From an uncultured Pelagibacteraceae bacterium (GTDB taxonomy: Bacteria > Pseudomonadota > Alphaproteobacteria > Pelagibacterales > Pelagibacteraceae), in NCBI GenBank assembly GCA_902585415.1, contig CACIDN010000002.1, positions 62,001 to 126,000 on the forward strand: a DNA stretch of 64,000 bases, written 5' to 3'. Below are positions 36,401 through 46,589 of this stretch, in pieces; position 1 is the first letter of the stretch; every line of letters begins with the position of its first letter. Position numbers and translations under genes: made by a program. The notes under the pieces were generated by a model. It searched no databases. It saw nothing but the letters and a program-made list of their open reading frames with translations, and was not told the origin of the DNA.

Positions 36401-36449
36401 TCTTGATATCCTTAATACTTGATTTAGCAAAAATATAATATAGGTTTAG

Positions 36450-36466
36450 TTTAGAATAGTTATAAA
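36450..36466. promoter_or_regulatory. Irr-type iron control element between irr and fabA
   Basis: TTTAGAA-TAG-TTATAAA is an interrupted inverted repeat that matches the ICE/Irr-box pattern TTTAGAA-N3-TTCTAAA with one mismatch. It lies 5 bases upstream of the irr start codon and about 50 bases from fabA. Binding here would affect both promoters. The katG promoter has the same two arms at the same spacing (36936-36952). Confidence 0.6.
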
Positions 36467-36471
36467 TTACC

Positions 36472-36891
36472 ATGTTAAATAATAGCCAATATACTGAAAA
36501 ACTAAGATCTATTGGATTAAGACCAACAAAACAAAGAATAAAAATCTGTGAAGTTTTGTTCAATTCAAATAAAACATTCCATTTTACGATAAATGAACTT
36601 GCGAAAAGAATAACCAAGTCAACGAATGAGAATATTTCACTTGCAACAGTTTACAACACAGTCCATGCATTTAAAAAAAAAGGCTATCTTAAAGAAATAC
36701 CAATTAATTCCGATCAAAGTTATTTTGATACCAATACGTCGCATCACCATCATTTCTATGATGAGACTCAAAAAGATTTAATTGATATAGATGATGCAGA
36801 TGTTGAGCCAGTTAAAATTAATACAAGAATTCCTGGAAAAAAAATCAAGTCAGTAGAAGTACTTGTGAAAGTCGAAGACGAAAAACCTTAA
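36472..36891 (+). CDS. irr: iron response regulator Irr
   Basis: A 139-residue Fur-superfamily regulator. The DNA-binding helix region is ISLATVYNTVHAFKKKGYLKE; a run of four His (91-94, SHHHHFYDE) is the haem/metal-binding HxH motif of Irr. In alphaproteobacteria Irr is active when iron or haem is low. Its placement divergent from fabA-fabB-fabI is conserved in that class. A -10-like TATAAA ends only 5 bases before the ATG, so the mRNA may be leaderless. katG follows 79 bases downstream. Confidence 0.92.
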   Translation: MLNNSQYTEKLRSIGLRPTKQRIKICEVLFNSNKTFHFTINELAKRITKSTNENISLATVYNTVHAFKKKGYLKEIPINSDQSYFDTNTSHHHHFYDETQKDLIDIDDADVEPVKINTRIPGKKIKSVEVLVKVEDEKP

Positions 36892-36923
36892 CTCAATTTC
36901 TACATTATAATAGTTCTAAACTG

Positions 36924-39205
<2,282 letters not shown>

Positions 39206-39209
39206 TAAT

Positions 39210-39821
39210 ATGGAAATTTCAATCAATTCACCCAAGGTAAGTTTTGAAGACTTCTATGAAGTACCAAATCTTAAATTTGACATTAAAAGACTGAGATCTG
39301 ATTTAGATAAAATTCTTCAAGAAAAAAAGTTTAATTCACCAGGAGTTACTCACTTCGGTGCTATAGCTCTTAATCAGATACCGAATGATGAGAATTCTAT
39401 AAAAGGAAATAATATTAGAGGCAAATACTGGACTATAGCAGATGAGTCAGGAAAAGAAGTTTCAAGAGATATAGATATTGATGAGTCTAAATATACTAAA
39501 TTACTACCTGAATTTGAAAAAACTTATTTCAAAGAAGTTTATGAAACTTTAAGTAAAAGATTTAAATTAGGAAGAGTAAGGTTATTATTAAAGGAACCTA
39601 GATCTACTTTGAGTTGGCATAAAGATCCAGAGTGCAGATTACATGTACCAATAATAACAAATCCGGGTTGTTCGATGGTTATAGAAAATGTTGCAAAACA
39701 TTTACCAGCTGACGGCAAGGTTTGGATAACAAATAATACAAAATATCATAATTTTTTTAATGGAGGGGAGCAAGCGAGAATACACCTAGTGGCGTGTGTA
39801 TTAAACAGTCCATTTAAGTAA
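39210..39821 (+). CDS. 2OG-Fe(II) oxygenase, aspartyl/asparaginyl beta-hydroxylase-like
   Basis: A 203-residue jelly-roll protein. SWHKDPECRLHVPI supplies the HxD iron ligands and, with the following Arg/His, matches the aspartyl/asparaginyl hydroxylase family; the distal His and 2-oxoglutarate-binding Arg are likely in TKYHNFFNGGEQARIHLVACV. The substrate is unknown. It begins four bases after katG, so it may share katG's iron-responsive promoter, and it overlaps the DUF2061 gene by one base. Confidence 0.78.
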   Translation: MEISINSPKVSFEDFYEVPNLKFDIKRLRSDLDKILQEKKFNSPGVTHFGAIALNQIPNDENSIKGNNIRGKYWTIADESGKEVSRDIDIDESKYTKLLPEFEKTYFKEVYETLSKRFKLGRVRLLLKEPRSTLSWHKDPECRLHVPIITNPGCSMVIENVAKHLPADGKVWITNNTKYHNFFNGGEQARIHLVACVLNSPFK

Positions 39822-40066
39822 TGACTGAATTCACCAAAGGTATATTTGAGGTAAGTAGAGACGTTTACAAAAATAATAGAGGCTCTATATTAAGAACAAT
39901 AGTTTATACAATCGGTCACTTTGCAATTGCTATCACAGTGTTAATGCTCGTAGCAGACGTTTCATTTATGATTGCCCTGACAGACGCAATTGTTGAGCCT
40001 ATAGCAAATTCAGTTTGGTATTTCGTGCTAGATAAGTGGTGGGCAAGTAAAAGTAAAAAGTCTTAG
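39821..40066 (+). CDS. DUF2061 membrane protein
   Basis: An 81-residue protein with two predicted membrane helices (about 25-43 and 46-70). RTIVYTIGHFAIAITV and TDAIVEPIANSVWYFVLDKWW are typical of DUF2061, a family of small inner-membrane proteins of unknown role. The start codon overlaps the stop of the 2OG oxygenase gene (TAATG). It converges with the SH3 gene, overlapping by four bases. Confidence 0.8.
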   Translation: MTEFTKGIFEVSRDVYKNNRGSILRTIVYTIGHFAIAITVLMLVADVSFMIALTDAIVEPIANSVWYFVLDKWWASKSKKS

Positions 40067-40500
40067 TAACCCCATAAATATTCATTATTAATCCATCCCA
40101 CATAGTCTCCGGTCGCTACCTTAAACCATTTTGTTCCTTTCTTTTTAACAATCAATAATCTACCACTTTTAATTAAAGCTATTGGCCTTGAATATTTGTT
40201 GGAATTTTTGAAGAGTATTTTTTCTTGAAGTGTAATCAATGATTTGTTTTTTTTAAGCTGAGACCTATGAATCCAACCACCATTGTTTTTATAATCTAGA
40301 ATTTTTCTAAAATTTTCTTTTCTGTCAACAATTTCAACTGGAAAATTTTTTTTTAAATATACAAATTTTATTGGATAGTCTAATCCTGGTCCGTATCTCA
40401 CATTTACCTTATCATATTTAAGGGAAAGAAAATAATTTTCCTCTGCTTTTGTAATATTAAAAAATAATAAAAAAAACGAGATAAAAATTAATCTAAACAT
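40063..40500 (-). CDS. exported bacterial SH3-domain protein
   Basis: A 145-residue secreted protein with a signal peptide (MFRLIFISFFLLFF, cleavage near KAE, about residue 20). Two SH3b-like modules follow: YDKVNVRYGPGLDYPIKFVY...GGWIHRSQL and a second ending GDYVGWINNEYLWGY. The NVR.GPG and GWI motifs are those of SH3_4/YgiM-type periplasmic proteins, often cell-wall binding. It lies two bases after the ThiF-like gene in a leftward operon with dut and coaBC. Confidence 0.8.
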   Translation of the reverse strand: MFRLIFISFFLLFFNITKAEENYFLSLKYDKVNVRYGPGLDYPIKFVYLKKNFPVEIVDRKENFRKILDYKNNGGWIHRSQLKKNKSLITLQEKILFKNSNKYSRPIALIKSGRLLIVKKKGTKWFKVATGDYVGWINNEYLWGY

Positions 40501-40502
40501 TT

Positions 40503-41228
40503 TTATTTGACTAAATTACAAATTCTGAACTCTAAATTTAATAAATTAATAATTAAGACTTTACCATCTAAACAAGATCCAACATCTAAAATAAATTTTA
40601 TAGCTTCATTAGCTTGAATGTTGCCTACTACACCAGCAACTGTTCCAACAACACCATCTTCCTCGCAACTAGCTATATCATTATCATGTACACCTTGATA
40701 AAAAGACTCCAAGCAAGGTTTAGTTTTTTTTGAAAAGTCGAAACCAAAAATATGTCCATCAAATTTTCCTATCGCTCCAGAAATAAAAATTTTCTTTAAA
40801 ACTTTAGAAAATTTATTTATTAAAAATTTACTGCTAAAGTTGTCGGTACCATCTATTATTATATCAAAAGATTTTATTATTTTTTTTACATTAAAATCTT
40901 CAATTTTTTTTTTAAAAATTTTAATATTAACGTAAGAATTAACTTTTTTTATTCTTTGTTTTACTACGTCAACTTTATATTTTTTTATATCGCTTGAAGT
41001 AAATATGGATTGTCTGTGAATATTTGATAAACTAACCTTGTCATGGTCAATTATGCCTATTGTGCCAACTCCAGCTCTGCTTAAATACTCGGCTGCGGGA
41101 CAACCCAATCCACCAAGGCCTATTATTAAAACTTTTGATTTTTTAAGCTTTTTTTGCCCACTTATTCCAATATCTTTAAGAATAATCTGCCTGGAATATC
41201 TATCTATTTCATTGTCTGTTAGGCTCAT
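40503..41228 (-). CDS. ThiF/MoeB-family adenylyltransferase (E1-like)
   Basis: A 241-residue E1-like enzyme. The ATP-binding region is VLIIGLGGLGCPAAEYLSRAGVGTIGIIDHD, followed by SNIHRQ and a DNFSSKFLIN segment. MoeB and ThiF adenylate the C-terminus of a sulphur-carrier protein (MoaD or ThiS). The zinc site is degenerate: the first CxxC is CLES, and the C-terminal pair is reduced to one Cys just before the end. No cognate carrier gene is visible here. It overlaps dut by four bases. Confidence 0.85.
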   Translation of the reverse strand: MSLTDNEIDRYSRQIILKDIGISGQKKLKKSKVLIIGLGGLGCPAAEYLSRAGVGTIGIIDHDKVSLSNIHRQSIFTSSDIKKYKVDVVKQRIKKVNSYVNIKIFKKKIEDFNVKKIIKSFDIIIDGTDNFSSKFLINKFSKVLKKIFISGAIGKFDGHIFGFDFSKKTKPCLESFYQGVHDNDIASCEEDGVVGTVAGVVGNIQANEAIKFILDVGSCLDGKVLIINLLNLEFRICNLVK

Positions 41229-41665
41229 TTTTTACCTGTGGATCCGAAACCGCCATAACCTCTAACAGTGTCAGGCAAACTATCAACTTCCTCAAACTCC
41301 ATTTTAAGAATTGGAACTAAAACCATTTGAGCAATTCTATCACCATTATTAATTATAAAATCTTTTTTACTGTGATTAAATAAAATGATTTTTAGTTCAC
41401 CTCTATAGTCACTATCTATAGTTCCGGGAGAATTTAATACACTTATGCTATCTTTAGCTGCTAAACCTGATCTAGGCCTTATTTGAATTTCTAATTCCAC
41501 AGGTATTGCAACTTGTAATCCTGTAGGGATTAATGCTAAGCTGTTTGGTTTAATTACAACTTTTTTATTTAAGAAAGCAGATAAATCTACACCAGACGAT
41601 CCATCAGTTTTGTAACTTGGTGTGATTGCTTCTTTATTAGTTTTTTTAATTAGTATTTTGACCAT
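41225..41665 (-). CDS. dut: dUTP diphosphatase
   Basis: A 146-residue trimeric dUTPase that keeps uracil out of DNA and supplies dUMP. The five motifs are present: SSGVDLSA, RPRSGLA, NSPGTIDSDYRGEL, GDRIAQMVL and the C-terminal RGYGGFGSTGK that closes the active site. It shares one base with coaBC upstream and overlaps the ThiF-like gene by four bases downstream. coaBC-dut is a common pair. Confidence 0.96.
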   Translation of the reverse strand: MVKILIKKTNKEAITPSYKTDGSSGVDLSAFLNKKVVIKPNSLALIPTGLQVAIPVELEIQIRPRSGLAAKDSISVLNSPGTIDSDYRGELKIILFNHSKKDFIINNGDRIAQMVLVPILKMEFEEVDSLPDTVRGYGGFGSTGKK

Positions 41666-42873
41666 TAAATCAAATTTAGCTGATTGATAACTCTATTTAC
41701 AATCTCATCAGCTACTACTGATTTATAAGTTTTAGAAATAATTTCATCTTTAACATTTTTGTCTTTATAAAAAATTGAAACCTCATTAAAATCAGAGTCA
41801 AACCCAATATCATTTTTACTTACATCATTAGCTATTATCCAATCACAACCTTTATTTTGAAGCTTGAGTTTACTATTAGAGTATAAATTACTAGTCTCGG
41901 CTGAGAAACCTATAACTAATTTTGGTTTATTATTATTTTTAGATATTAACTTTAAAATATCTAAATTTTTTTCAAAATCTAATTTTAGGTCGCTATTTTT
42001 TTTAATTTTATCTTCACTTGGATTTTTTACTTTAAAATCACTTACCGCTGCACAAAAAATAGCAACATCGCATGGTAAATTTTCTACTGTCTTTTGATAC
42101 ATTTCTTCAGCAGTATTTACTTTTAAAAAATTAATGTTAGGATCAGGAGTGAGTTTTGATGGGCCAGAAATTAAAGTTGTCTCAAATCCATTATTAAATA
42201 ACGATTTTGCTATTTCGTAACCTTGTTTACCACTCGATCTGTTTGAGATATACCTTACTGGGTCTATATATTCTTGTGTTGGACCTGCTGTAACAATCGC
42301 TCTTAACTTTTTATTATTACTTTTAGATTTAAGAAAATTATCGAGCTCTTTAAGTATACATTCTATATCAGCCATTCGTCCATCACCATACTCACCACAA
42401 GCCATTTCTCCTTTAAATGGTCCTATAATTCTGTAATTGTAACTTTTAATTTTTTCTAAGTTTTTTTTATTTGAGGCATGTTCCCACATTCTTACATTCA
42501 TAGCAGGACATACAAATATGCTTTTGTTAGATGCTTGAATAACAGTTGTTGCTAGATCATCACTTATACCCTGGCTCATTTTAGCGATAATATTTGAAGT
42601 TGCTGGAGCTATTAGTATTAAATCTGCCCATCGTGATAGAGAAATATGATCCATCTCAGACTCATTCTCAACAGAGTATATATCTGAGTAAACTTTATTT
42701 TTTGAAAGCGACGCAATGGACAGAGGGGTAACAAATTCAGTACCACCTTTTGTGAGTATAGTTTTAACTTCACATTGAAGTTTAGTTAGATATCTAATCA
42801 AATCTAATGATTTATAAGCAGCTATGCCACCAGAAATTATAAGTAATATTTTTTTTTTCTCTAAAAAATTCAT
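41665..42873 (-). CDS. coaBC: bifunctional phosphopantothenoylcysteine synthetase/decarboxylase
   Basis: A 402-residue two-domain enzyme of coenzyme A synthesis. The N-terminal flavoprotein decarboxylase (about 1-185) has ISGGIAAYKSLDLIRYL, RWADLILIAPATSNIIAKM, PAMNVRMW and the catalytic Cys in MACGEYGDGRM. The C-terminal synthetase (from about 190) has VTAGPTQEYIDPVRYISNRSSGKQGYEIA. It starts seven bases after ubiB. Confidence 0.95.
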   Translation of the reverse strand: MNFLEKKKILLIISGGIAAYKSLDLIRYLTKLQCEVKTILTKGGTEFVTPLSIASLSKNKVYSDIYSVENESEMDHISLSRWADLILIAPATSNIIAKMSQGISDDLATTVIQASNKSIFVCPAMNVRMWEHASNKKNLEKIKSYNYRIIGPFKGEMACGEYGDGRMADIECILKELDNFLKSKSNNKKLRAIVTAGPTQEYIDPVRYISNRSSGKQGYEIAKSLFNNGFETTLISGPSKLTPDPNINFLKVNTAEEMYQKTVENLPCDVAIFCAAVSDFKVKNPSEDKIKKNSDLKLDFEKNLDILKLISKNNNKPKLVIGFSAETSNLYSNSKLKLQNKGCDWIIANDVSKNDIGFDSDFNEVSIFYKDKNVKDEIISKTYKSVVADEIVNRVINQLNLI

Positions 42874-42879
42874 ACTGAA

Positions 42880-44448
42880 TTAAAATACTATGACACCTAA
42901 AAAAACAAGTATTAATACACCAATAATACTTTGGTTTCTAAGAGATCTCATCTCGTTTTTCTTCTCCGTTAGTGAAGAATAAGAGTTGGTATTTTGTGGA
43001 ATTTGACCACTAGCTAAGAATGCCAATGCTTGGTTTGCGTTTTCCATAACTTTTGGAAATTCTGGAATTTTTTTTAAAATCTCTGCAGAGTCTTTTAAAG
43101 AGTCAACAACATTTTTGATTGGATCTTTTGTTTCTTTTAACCAGTTTTCCAATACAGGTCTTGAGGTTTCCCAAATATTGGTATTAGGATCTAATTTTCT
43201 TGAAACTCCCTCTACAACGACCATTGTCTTTTGGAGCAACAAAAGTTGTGGTTGCGTTTGCATATTAAATTTCTCAGTAATGTCAAACAATTGTTTTAAT
43301 AATTTTCCACCAGATATATCCTTGACGCTTTGACCAAATATTGGCTCTCCGATTGATCTTAATGCTTGTGCGAGTTCATCAACTGAAGTATTTTTAGGCA
43401 CTAATCCTGCAATTAAATGAACCTCAGCTACTTTTTTATAATCTCTACTTACAAAACCAAATAATATTTCAGCAAGGTATCTTCTATTTAGTTTATCAAT
43501 TCTTCCCATTATCCCAAAATCTATTGGCACAATCTGCCCTGATGAATTTATAAATATGTTTCCTTGGTGCATATCAGCATGAAAAAAACCATCCCTAACA
43601 GCTTGCCTTAAAAAATGTTGTATCAAGTCCGATGCAATTTTTGAAGTATTTTTTCCGTTCTTAATTAATTTTTCTTTTTCTCTTATAGAAACTCCATCAA
43701 TCCAATCTAAAGTTAATACACTTTCACTGGTAAAATTCCAATAAATTTTAGGAACATTAAAACCCAAATCATTTTTTGTATTCTCTAAGTACTCATTAGC
43801 TGCTGCTGCTTCGAATCTTAAGTCCATCTCATGATTTGTTATCTCTTTAAATAAAAAAACCACCTCGATTAATCTTAATCTTTTGGTTTTTGGAATTAAC
43901 GTTTCAATCAAATATGCCAGCATCATTATTGCATCAATTTCAGAATTAAATATTTCCTTAATATTTGGTCTCAAAACTTTTACAGCTACATCCTTAATGG
44001 TATTACTATCGTTTATTTTAGCCTTGTGTACTTGTGCAATTGATGCTGCAGCAACAGGTTCAGAAAGTTCAATTATATTTTTTGATATCAATTCTCCAAG
44101 CTCCTCTCTGATTATATTTTCAGCTAATGATTTTGAAAATGGTGGTAATTTATCCTGCAATTGTTCTAAATTTTTTGTAAGTTCTTCCCCAATTATATCT
44201 GGTCTGGTTGCTAAAAATTGTCCAAGTTTTATAAAAGTAGTTCCAAGTTCTTGAATTGTCGAGCTTAAATCATTTGTGTTTCCGGTTTGTTTTTGTTTTT
44301 TGCCAAAAGATAATGAGATTAAACTAAAAAAAAATTTGATAAAAAAGGGGACCTTGTGTGTTTTATCAATAATTTTCACAATATCTGAAGAACCTATTTT
44401 TCTTGCAATCTTGAACAGTATAATGAACTTATTAATCATATCTTCCAC
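42880..44448 (-). CDS. ubiB: UbiB-family atypical kinase/ATPase for ubiquinone synthesis
   Basis: A 522-residue protein kinase-like protein. The KxGQ motif typical of the family is in FIKLGQFLATRPD; the ATP-binding Lys is in VKVLRPN; HADMHQGNIF and IDFGIMG are the catalytic and metal loops. A C-terminal hydrophobic segment (about 503-522) anchors it in the inner membrane. It supports ubiquinone biosynthesis, probably by lipid handling. It overlaps ubiE by 13 bases. Confidence 0.94.
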   Translation of the reverse strand: MEDMINKFIILFKIARKIGSSDIVKIIDKTHKVPFFIKFFFSLISLSFGKKQKQTGNTNDLSSTIQELGTTFIKLGQFLATRPDIIGEELTKNLEQLQDKLPPFSKSLAENIIREELGELISKNIIELSEPVAAASIAQVHKAKINDSNTIKDVAVKVLRPNIKEIFNSEIDAIMMLAYLIETLIPKTKRLRLIEVVFLFKEITNHEMDLRFEAAAANEYLENTKNDLGFNVPKIYWNFTSESVLTLDWIDGVSIREKEKLIKNGKNTSKIASDLIQHFLRQAVRDGFFHADMHQGNIFINSSGQIVPIDFGIMGRIDKLNRRYLAEILFGFVSRDYKKVAEVHLIAGLVPKNTSVDELAQALRSIGEPIFGQSVKDISGGKLLKQLFDITEKFNMQTQPQLLLLQKTMVVVEGVSRKLDPNTNIWETSRPVLENWLKETKDPIKNVVDSLKDSAEILKKIPEFPKVMENANQALAFLASGQIPQNTNSYSSLTEKKNEMRSLRNQSIIGVLILVFLGVIVF

Positions 44449-45140
44449 CCTGAGTGTATTGAAACTATACCTCCTGAAAGATTTTTATAATTTGGTTTAT
44501 AGAATTTATTGCTTTTTAAAATTTCAATTAATTCTTCTTGATTTACAAAATTCTCAATGCTTTCTACTAAATATTCATAAGGTTTGCTTTCTCCGACAAT
44601 AATTTTACCAATTGTTGGAATTAATTTAGAGTAATTTTTATATAATATTTCTAAATTTTGATTTTGAATTTTTGAAAACTCAAGGCAAAAAAATCTACCC
44701 CCCTTTTTTAAGACTCTGTAAGCTTCTTTTATAGATTTATTTATACTTTTTGTGTTTCTCAGTCCAAAACTAATTGTGTAAAAATCAAATCTATTACTTG
44801 GTAAATTTAAATTTTCAGCATTAGAAAGTTTCCATTTAATATTCTTATAATTTTTTAGCCTTTTTTTCCCCTCACTCAACATTTTTTGATTAAAGTCTAC
44901 ACACAATATTTTTGAGTTATTATCATTAACATCTGAAAATAGTTTTGCTATATCTCCAGTACCACAAGCCACATCTAAAAGAGTATCATTTGATGATGGA
45001 TTTATTTGCTTTATCAGTTCTCTCTTCCAATATCTATGCACACCAAATGACATAAAGTCATTCATTAAATCATATTTGTTATAAACAGTGTCAAAAACGC
45101 TTTTTACTAACCCTTTTTTTTGCTGAAGATTTTGCTGCAT
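44436..45140 (-). CDS. ubiE: ubiquinone/menaquinone C-methyltransferase
   Basis: A 234-residue SAM-dependent methyltransferase. The family signature VFDTVYNKYDLMNDFMSFGVHRYWK is at the N-terminus; the SAM motif is LLDVACGTGDIA; YTISFGLRNTKSINKSIKEAYRVLKKGG follows. With coq7 at 54.6 kb it shows an intact quinone pathway. First gene of the leftward run ubiE-ubiB-coaBC-dut-ThiF-SH3, divergent from mutM. Confidence 0.96.
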   Translation of the reverse strand: MQQNLQQKKGLVKSVFDTVYNKYDLMNDFMSFGVHRYWKRELIKQINPSSNDTLLDVACGTGDIAKLFSDVNDNNSKILCVDFNQKMLSEGKKRLKNYKNIKWKLSNAENLNLPSNRFDFYTISFGLRNTKSINKSIKEAYRVLKKGGRFFCLEFSKIQNQNLEILYKNYSKLIPTIGKIIVGESKPYEYLVESIENFVNQEELIEILKSNKFYKPNYKNLSGGIVSIHSGWKI

Positions 45141-45174
45141 AGTAATAATATTATTCTTATTAATATAATATTAA

Positions 45175-46029
45175 ATGCCAGAATTACCAGAAGTAGAAGT
45201 AGTCACACGTTCATTAAAAAAGACAATTAAAAACCTTAAAATTATTAAAATCACTGTTAACAATCGAAATTTAAGGTTTAAGCTTCCAAAAGATTTTGAA
45301 AGTATTTTAAAAAATAAAATTATTAAAAATATTCAAAGAAAGTCTAAATATATCATATTTGATTTTGGTAATAATTTTTATACAATTTTACATTTAGGCA
45401 TGTCTGGAACTTTACATATTCCATCAAAGAAAAAAATTACAAACTTAAGCTTCTACAGCAATCCATCTTTACCAAAAAAACATAATCATGTAATTATTCA
45501 TTTTAAAAAAATTAAACTAATTTATAATGACCCAAGAAGATTTGGATATTTCAAAATATTAAATAACAAAAACGATTTTGAAAATTATTTTACAAGGATT
45601 GGACCAGAGGCCTTAGATAAAGATTTTAACTTGATATACCTAACAAATAAAATTAAAAACAAAAAAAAAAATATTAAAAATTTTTTATTAGATCAAAAAA
45701 TTGTTTCAGGTATAGGCAATATTTATGCAAATGAAATATTGTATAAATCTCAAATTTTGCCTACGAAAAGTGTTAAAAAATTAACCTCAATAGACTTAAT
45801 TAAAATAATTAAATTTTCTAGATTAACACTTAACAATGCAATAAAATTTGGCGGATCATCTATAAGAGATTTTAAGGGGATCTCTGGCGGTAAGGGAGAT
45901 TTTCAAAAAAAATTTGCTGTCTACAACAGAGAAAATCAAAAATGCAATAAAAGTAACTGTAAAGGAATAATTAAAAAAAGATATATATCTAACAGGTCGA
46001 CTTTTATTTGTAATTATTGTCAATCATAA
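45175..46029 (+). CDS. mutM: formamidopyrimidine-DNA glycosylase
   Basis: A 284-residue bifunctional glycosylase/AP lyase for 8-oxoguanine. The N-terminus after Met removal, PELPEVEVV, carries the catalytic Pro and Glu. A helix-two-turns-helix region and a C-terminal four-Cys zinc finger follow (CNKSNC ... FICNYC). The ubiE/mutM divergent pair next to rpsT and dnaA is a typical alphaproteobacterial arrangement. Confidence 0.95.
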   Translation: MPELPEVEVVTRSLKKTIKNLKIIKITVNNRNLRFKLPKDFESILKNKIIKNIQRKSKYIIFDFGNNFYTILHLGMSGTLHIPSKKKITNLSFYSNPSLPKKHNHVIIHFKKIKLIYNDPRRFGYFKILNNKNDFENYFTRIGPEALDKDFNLIYLTNKIKNKKKNIKNFLLDQKIVSGIGNIYANEILYKSQILPTKSVKKLTSIDLIKIIKFSRLTLNNAIKFGGSSIRDFKGISGGKGDFQKKFAVYNRENQKCNKSNCKGIIKKRYISNRSTFICNYCQS

Positions 46030-46037
46030 AAAAATTG

Positions 46038-46066
46038 TTGACCACTTCACGTTCTAAGGTTATACC
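46038..46066 (+). promoter_or_regulatory. candidate rpsT promoter
   Basis: TTGACC (46038-46043), 17 bases, TATACC (46061-46066). The predicted start is near 46073, only a few bases before the rpsT ATG at 46077. No ribosome-binding site precedes that ATG, consistent with a leaderless or very short-leader mRNA. Confidence 0.35.
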
Positions 46067-46076
46067 AGCTCCTCTT

Positions 46077-46337
46077 ATGGCGAATACAAAATCAGCAATA
46101 AAAAGAATTAGAAGAATTAAAAGACAAACATCTATTAATAAAGTTAGAAAAAGTAGATTTAAAATTGCTCTTAAAAAAATGAACGGACTGATTGAAAAAA
46201 AAGACAAAAAAAAAGCATTAACTTACTTGCCTAAGTTGAATTCTGAACTTATGAAGATAGCAAAAACTGGCATCATAAAAAAAAGAAATGCATCAAGAAA
46301 CATTTCGAGAATTACTAGAAAAATAAACATCCTTTAA
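46077..46337 (+). CDS. rpsT: 30S ribosomal protein S20
   Basis: An 86-residue basic protein binding the body of the 30S subunit. The start at 46077 gives the usual N-terminus MANTKSAIKRIRRIKRQ; the same frame is open for 20 codons upstream but that part does not resemble S20. The C-terminus, KTGIIKKRNASRNISRITRKI, is the other conserved part. It lies 47 bases after mutM and is followed by a weak stem (TAGGTT/AACCTA, 46345-46368). Confidence 0.94.
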   Translation: MANTKSAIKRIRRIKRQTSINKVRKSRFKIALKKMNGLIEKKDKKKALTYLPKLNSELMKIAKTGIIKKRNASRNISRITRKINIL

Positions 46338-46589
46338 GCAACCCTAGGTTACGTAAAAAAACAACCTAAAATTTATTAATACTAGATATAAACGGATTGC
46401 AAATCTGCAGACTAGATGTTGAGTCAAATTAAAAATGTAATTTAATAAATTTTTTTTAGTAATTCTTTTTTTACCATAATTAAAAAAAATTCAATTTCTA
46501 ATTTATTCAATTAGGGATTTTATTTTTTTTTTTTAAATTTAAAAATTTTATTGAATATTTTTCCTTTAGAATTTAGATGGAGTTTCCTA
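46338..46589 (+). other. AT-rich gap before dnaA, with two small stem-loops
   Basis: It contains a weak stem (46345-46368), a segment at 46391-46407 that resembles a tRNA-Cys anticodon arm (CGGATTGCAAATCTG), and GACT/AGTC around an eight-base loop (46410-46425). Long A/T runs follow. No nine-base DnaA box is present, so I do not call an origin. GGAG at 46579-46582 is the dnaA ribosome-binding site. Confidence 0.5.

Noticed and set aside
46338..46589. Replication origin next to dnaA
   Set aside because: No DnaA box matching TTATCCACA is present in the gap; the only near match (TTATCCACT, about 48448) is inside dnaN. Alphaproteobacterial origins are often far from dnaA.
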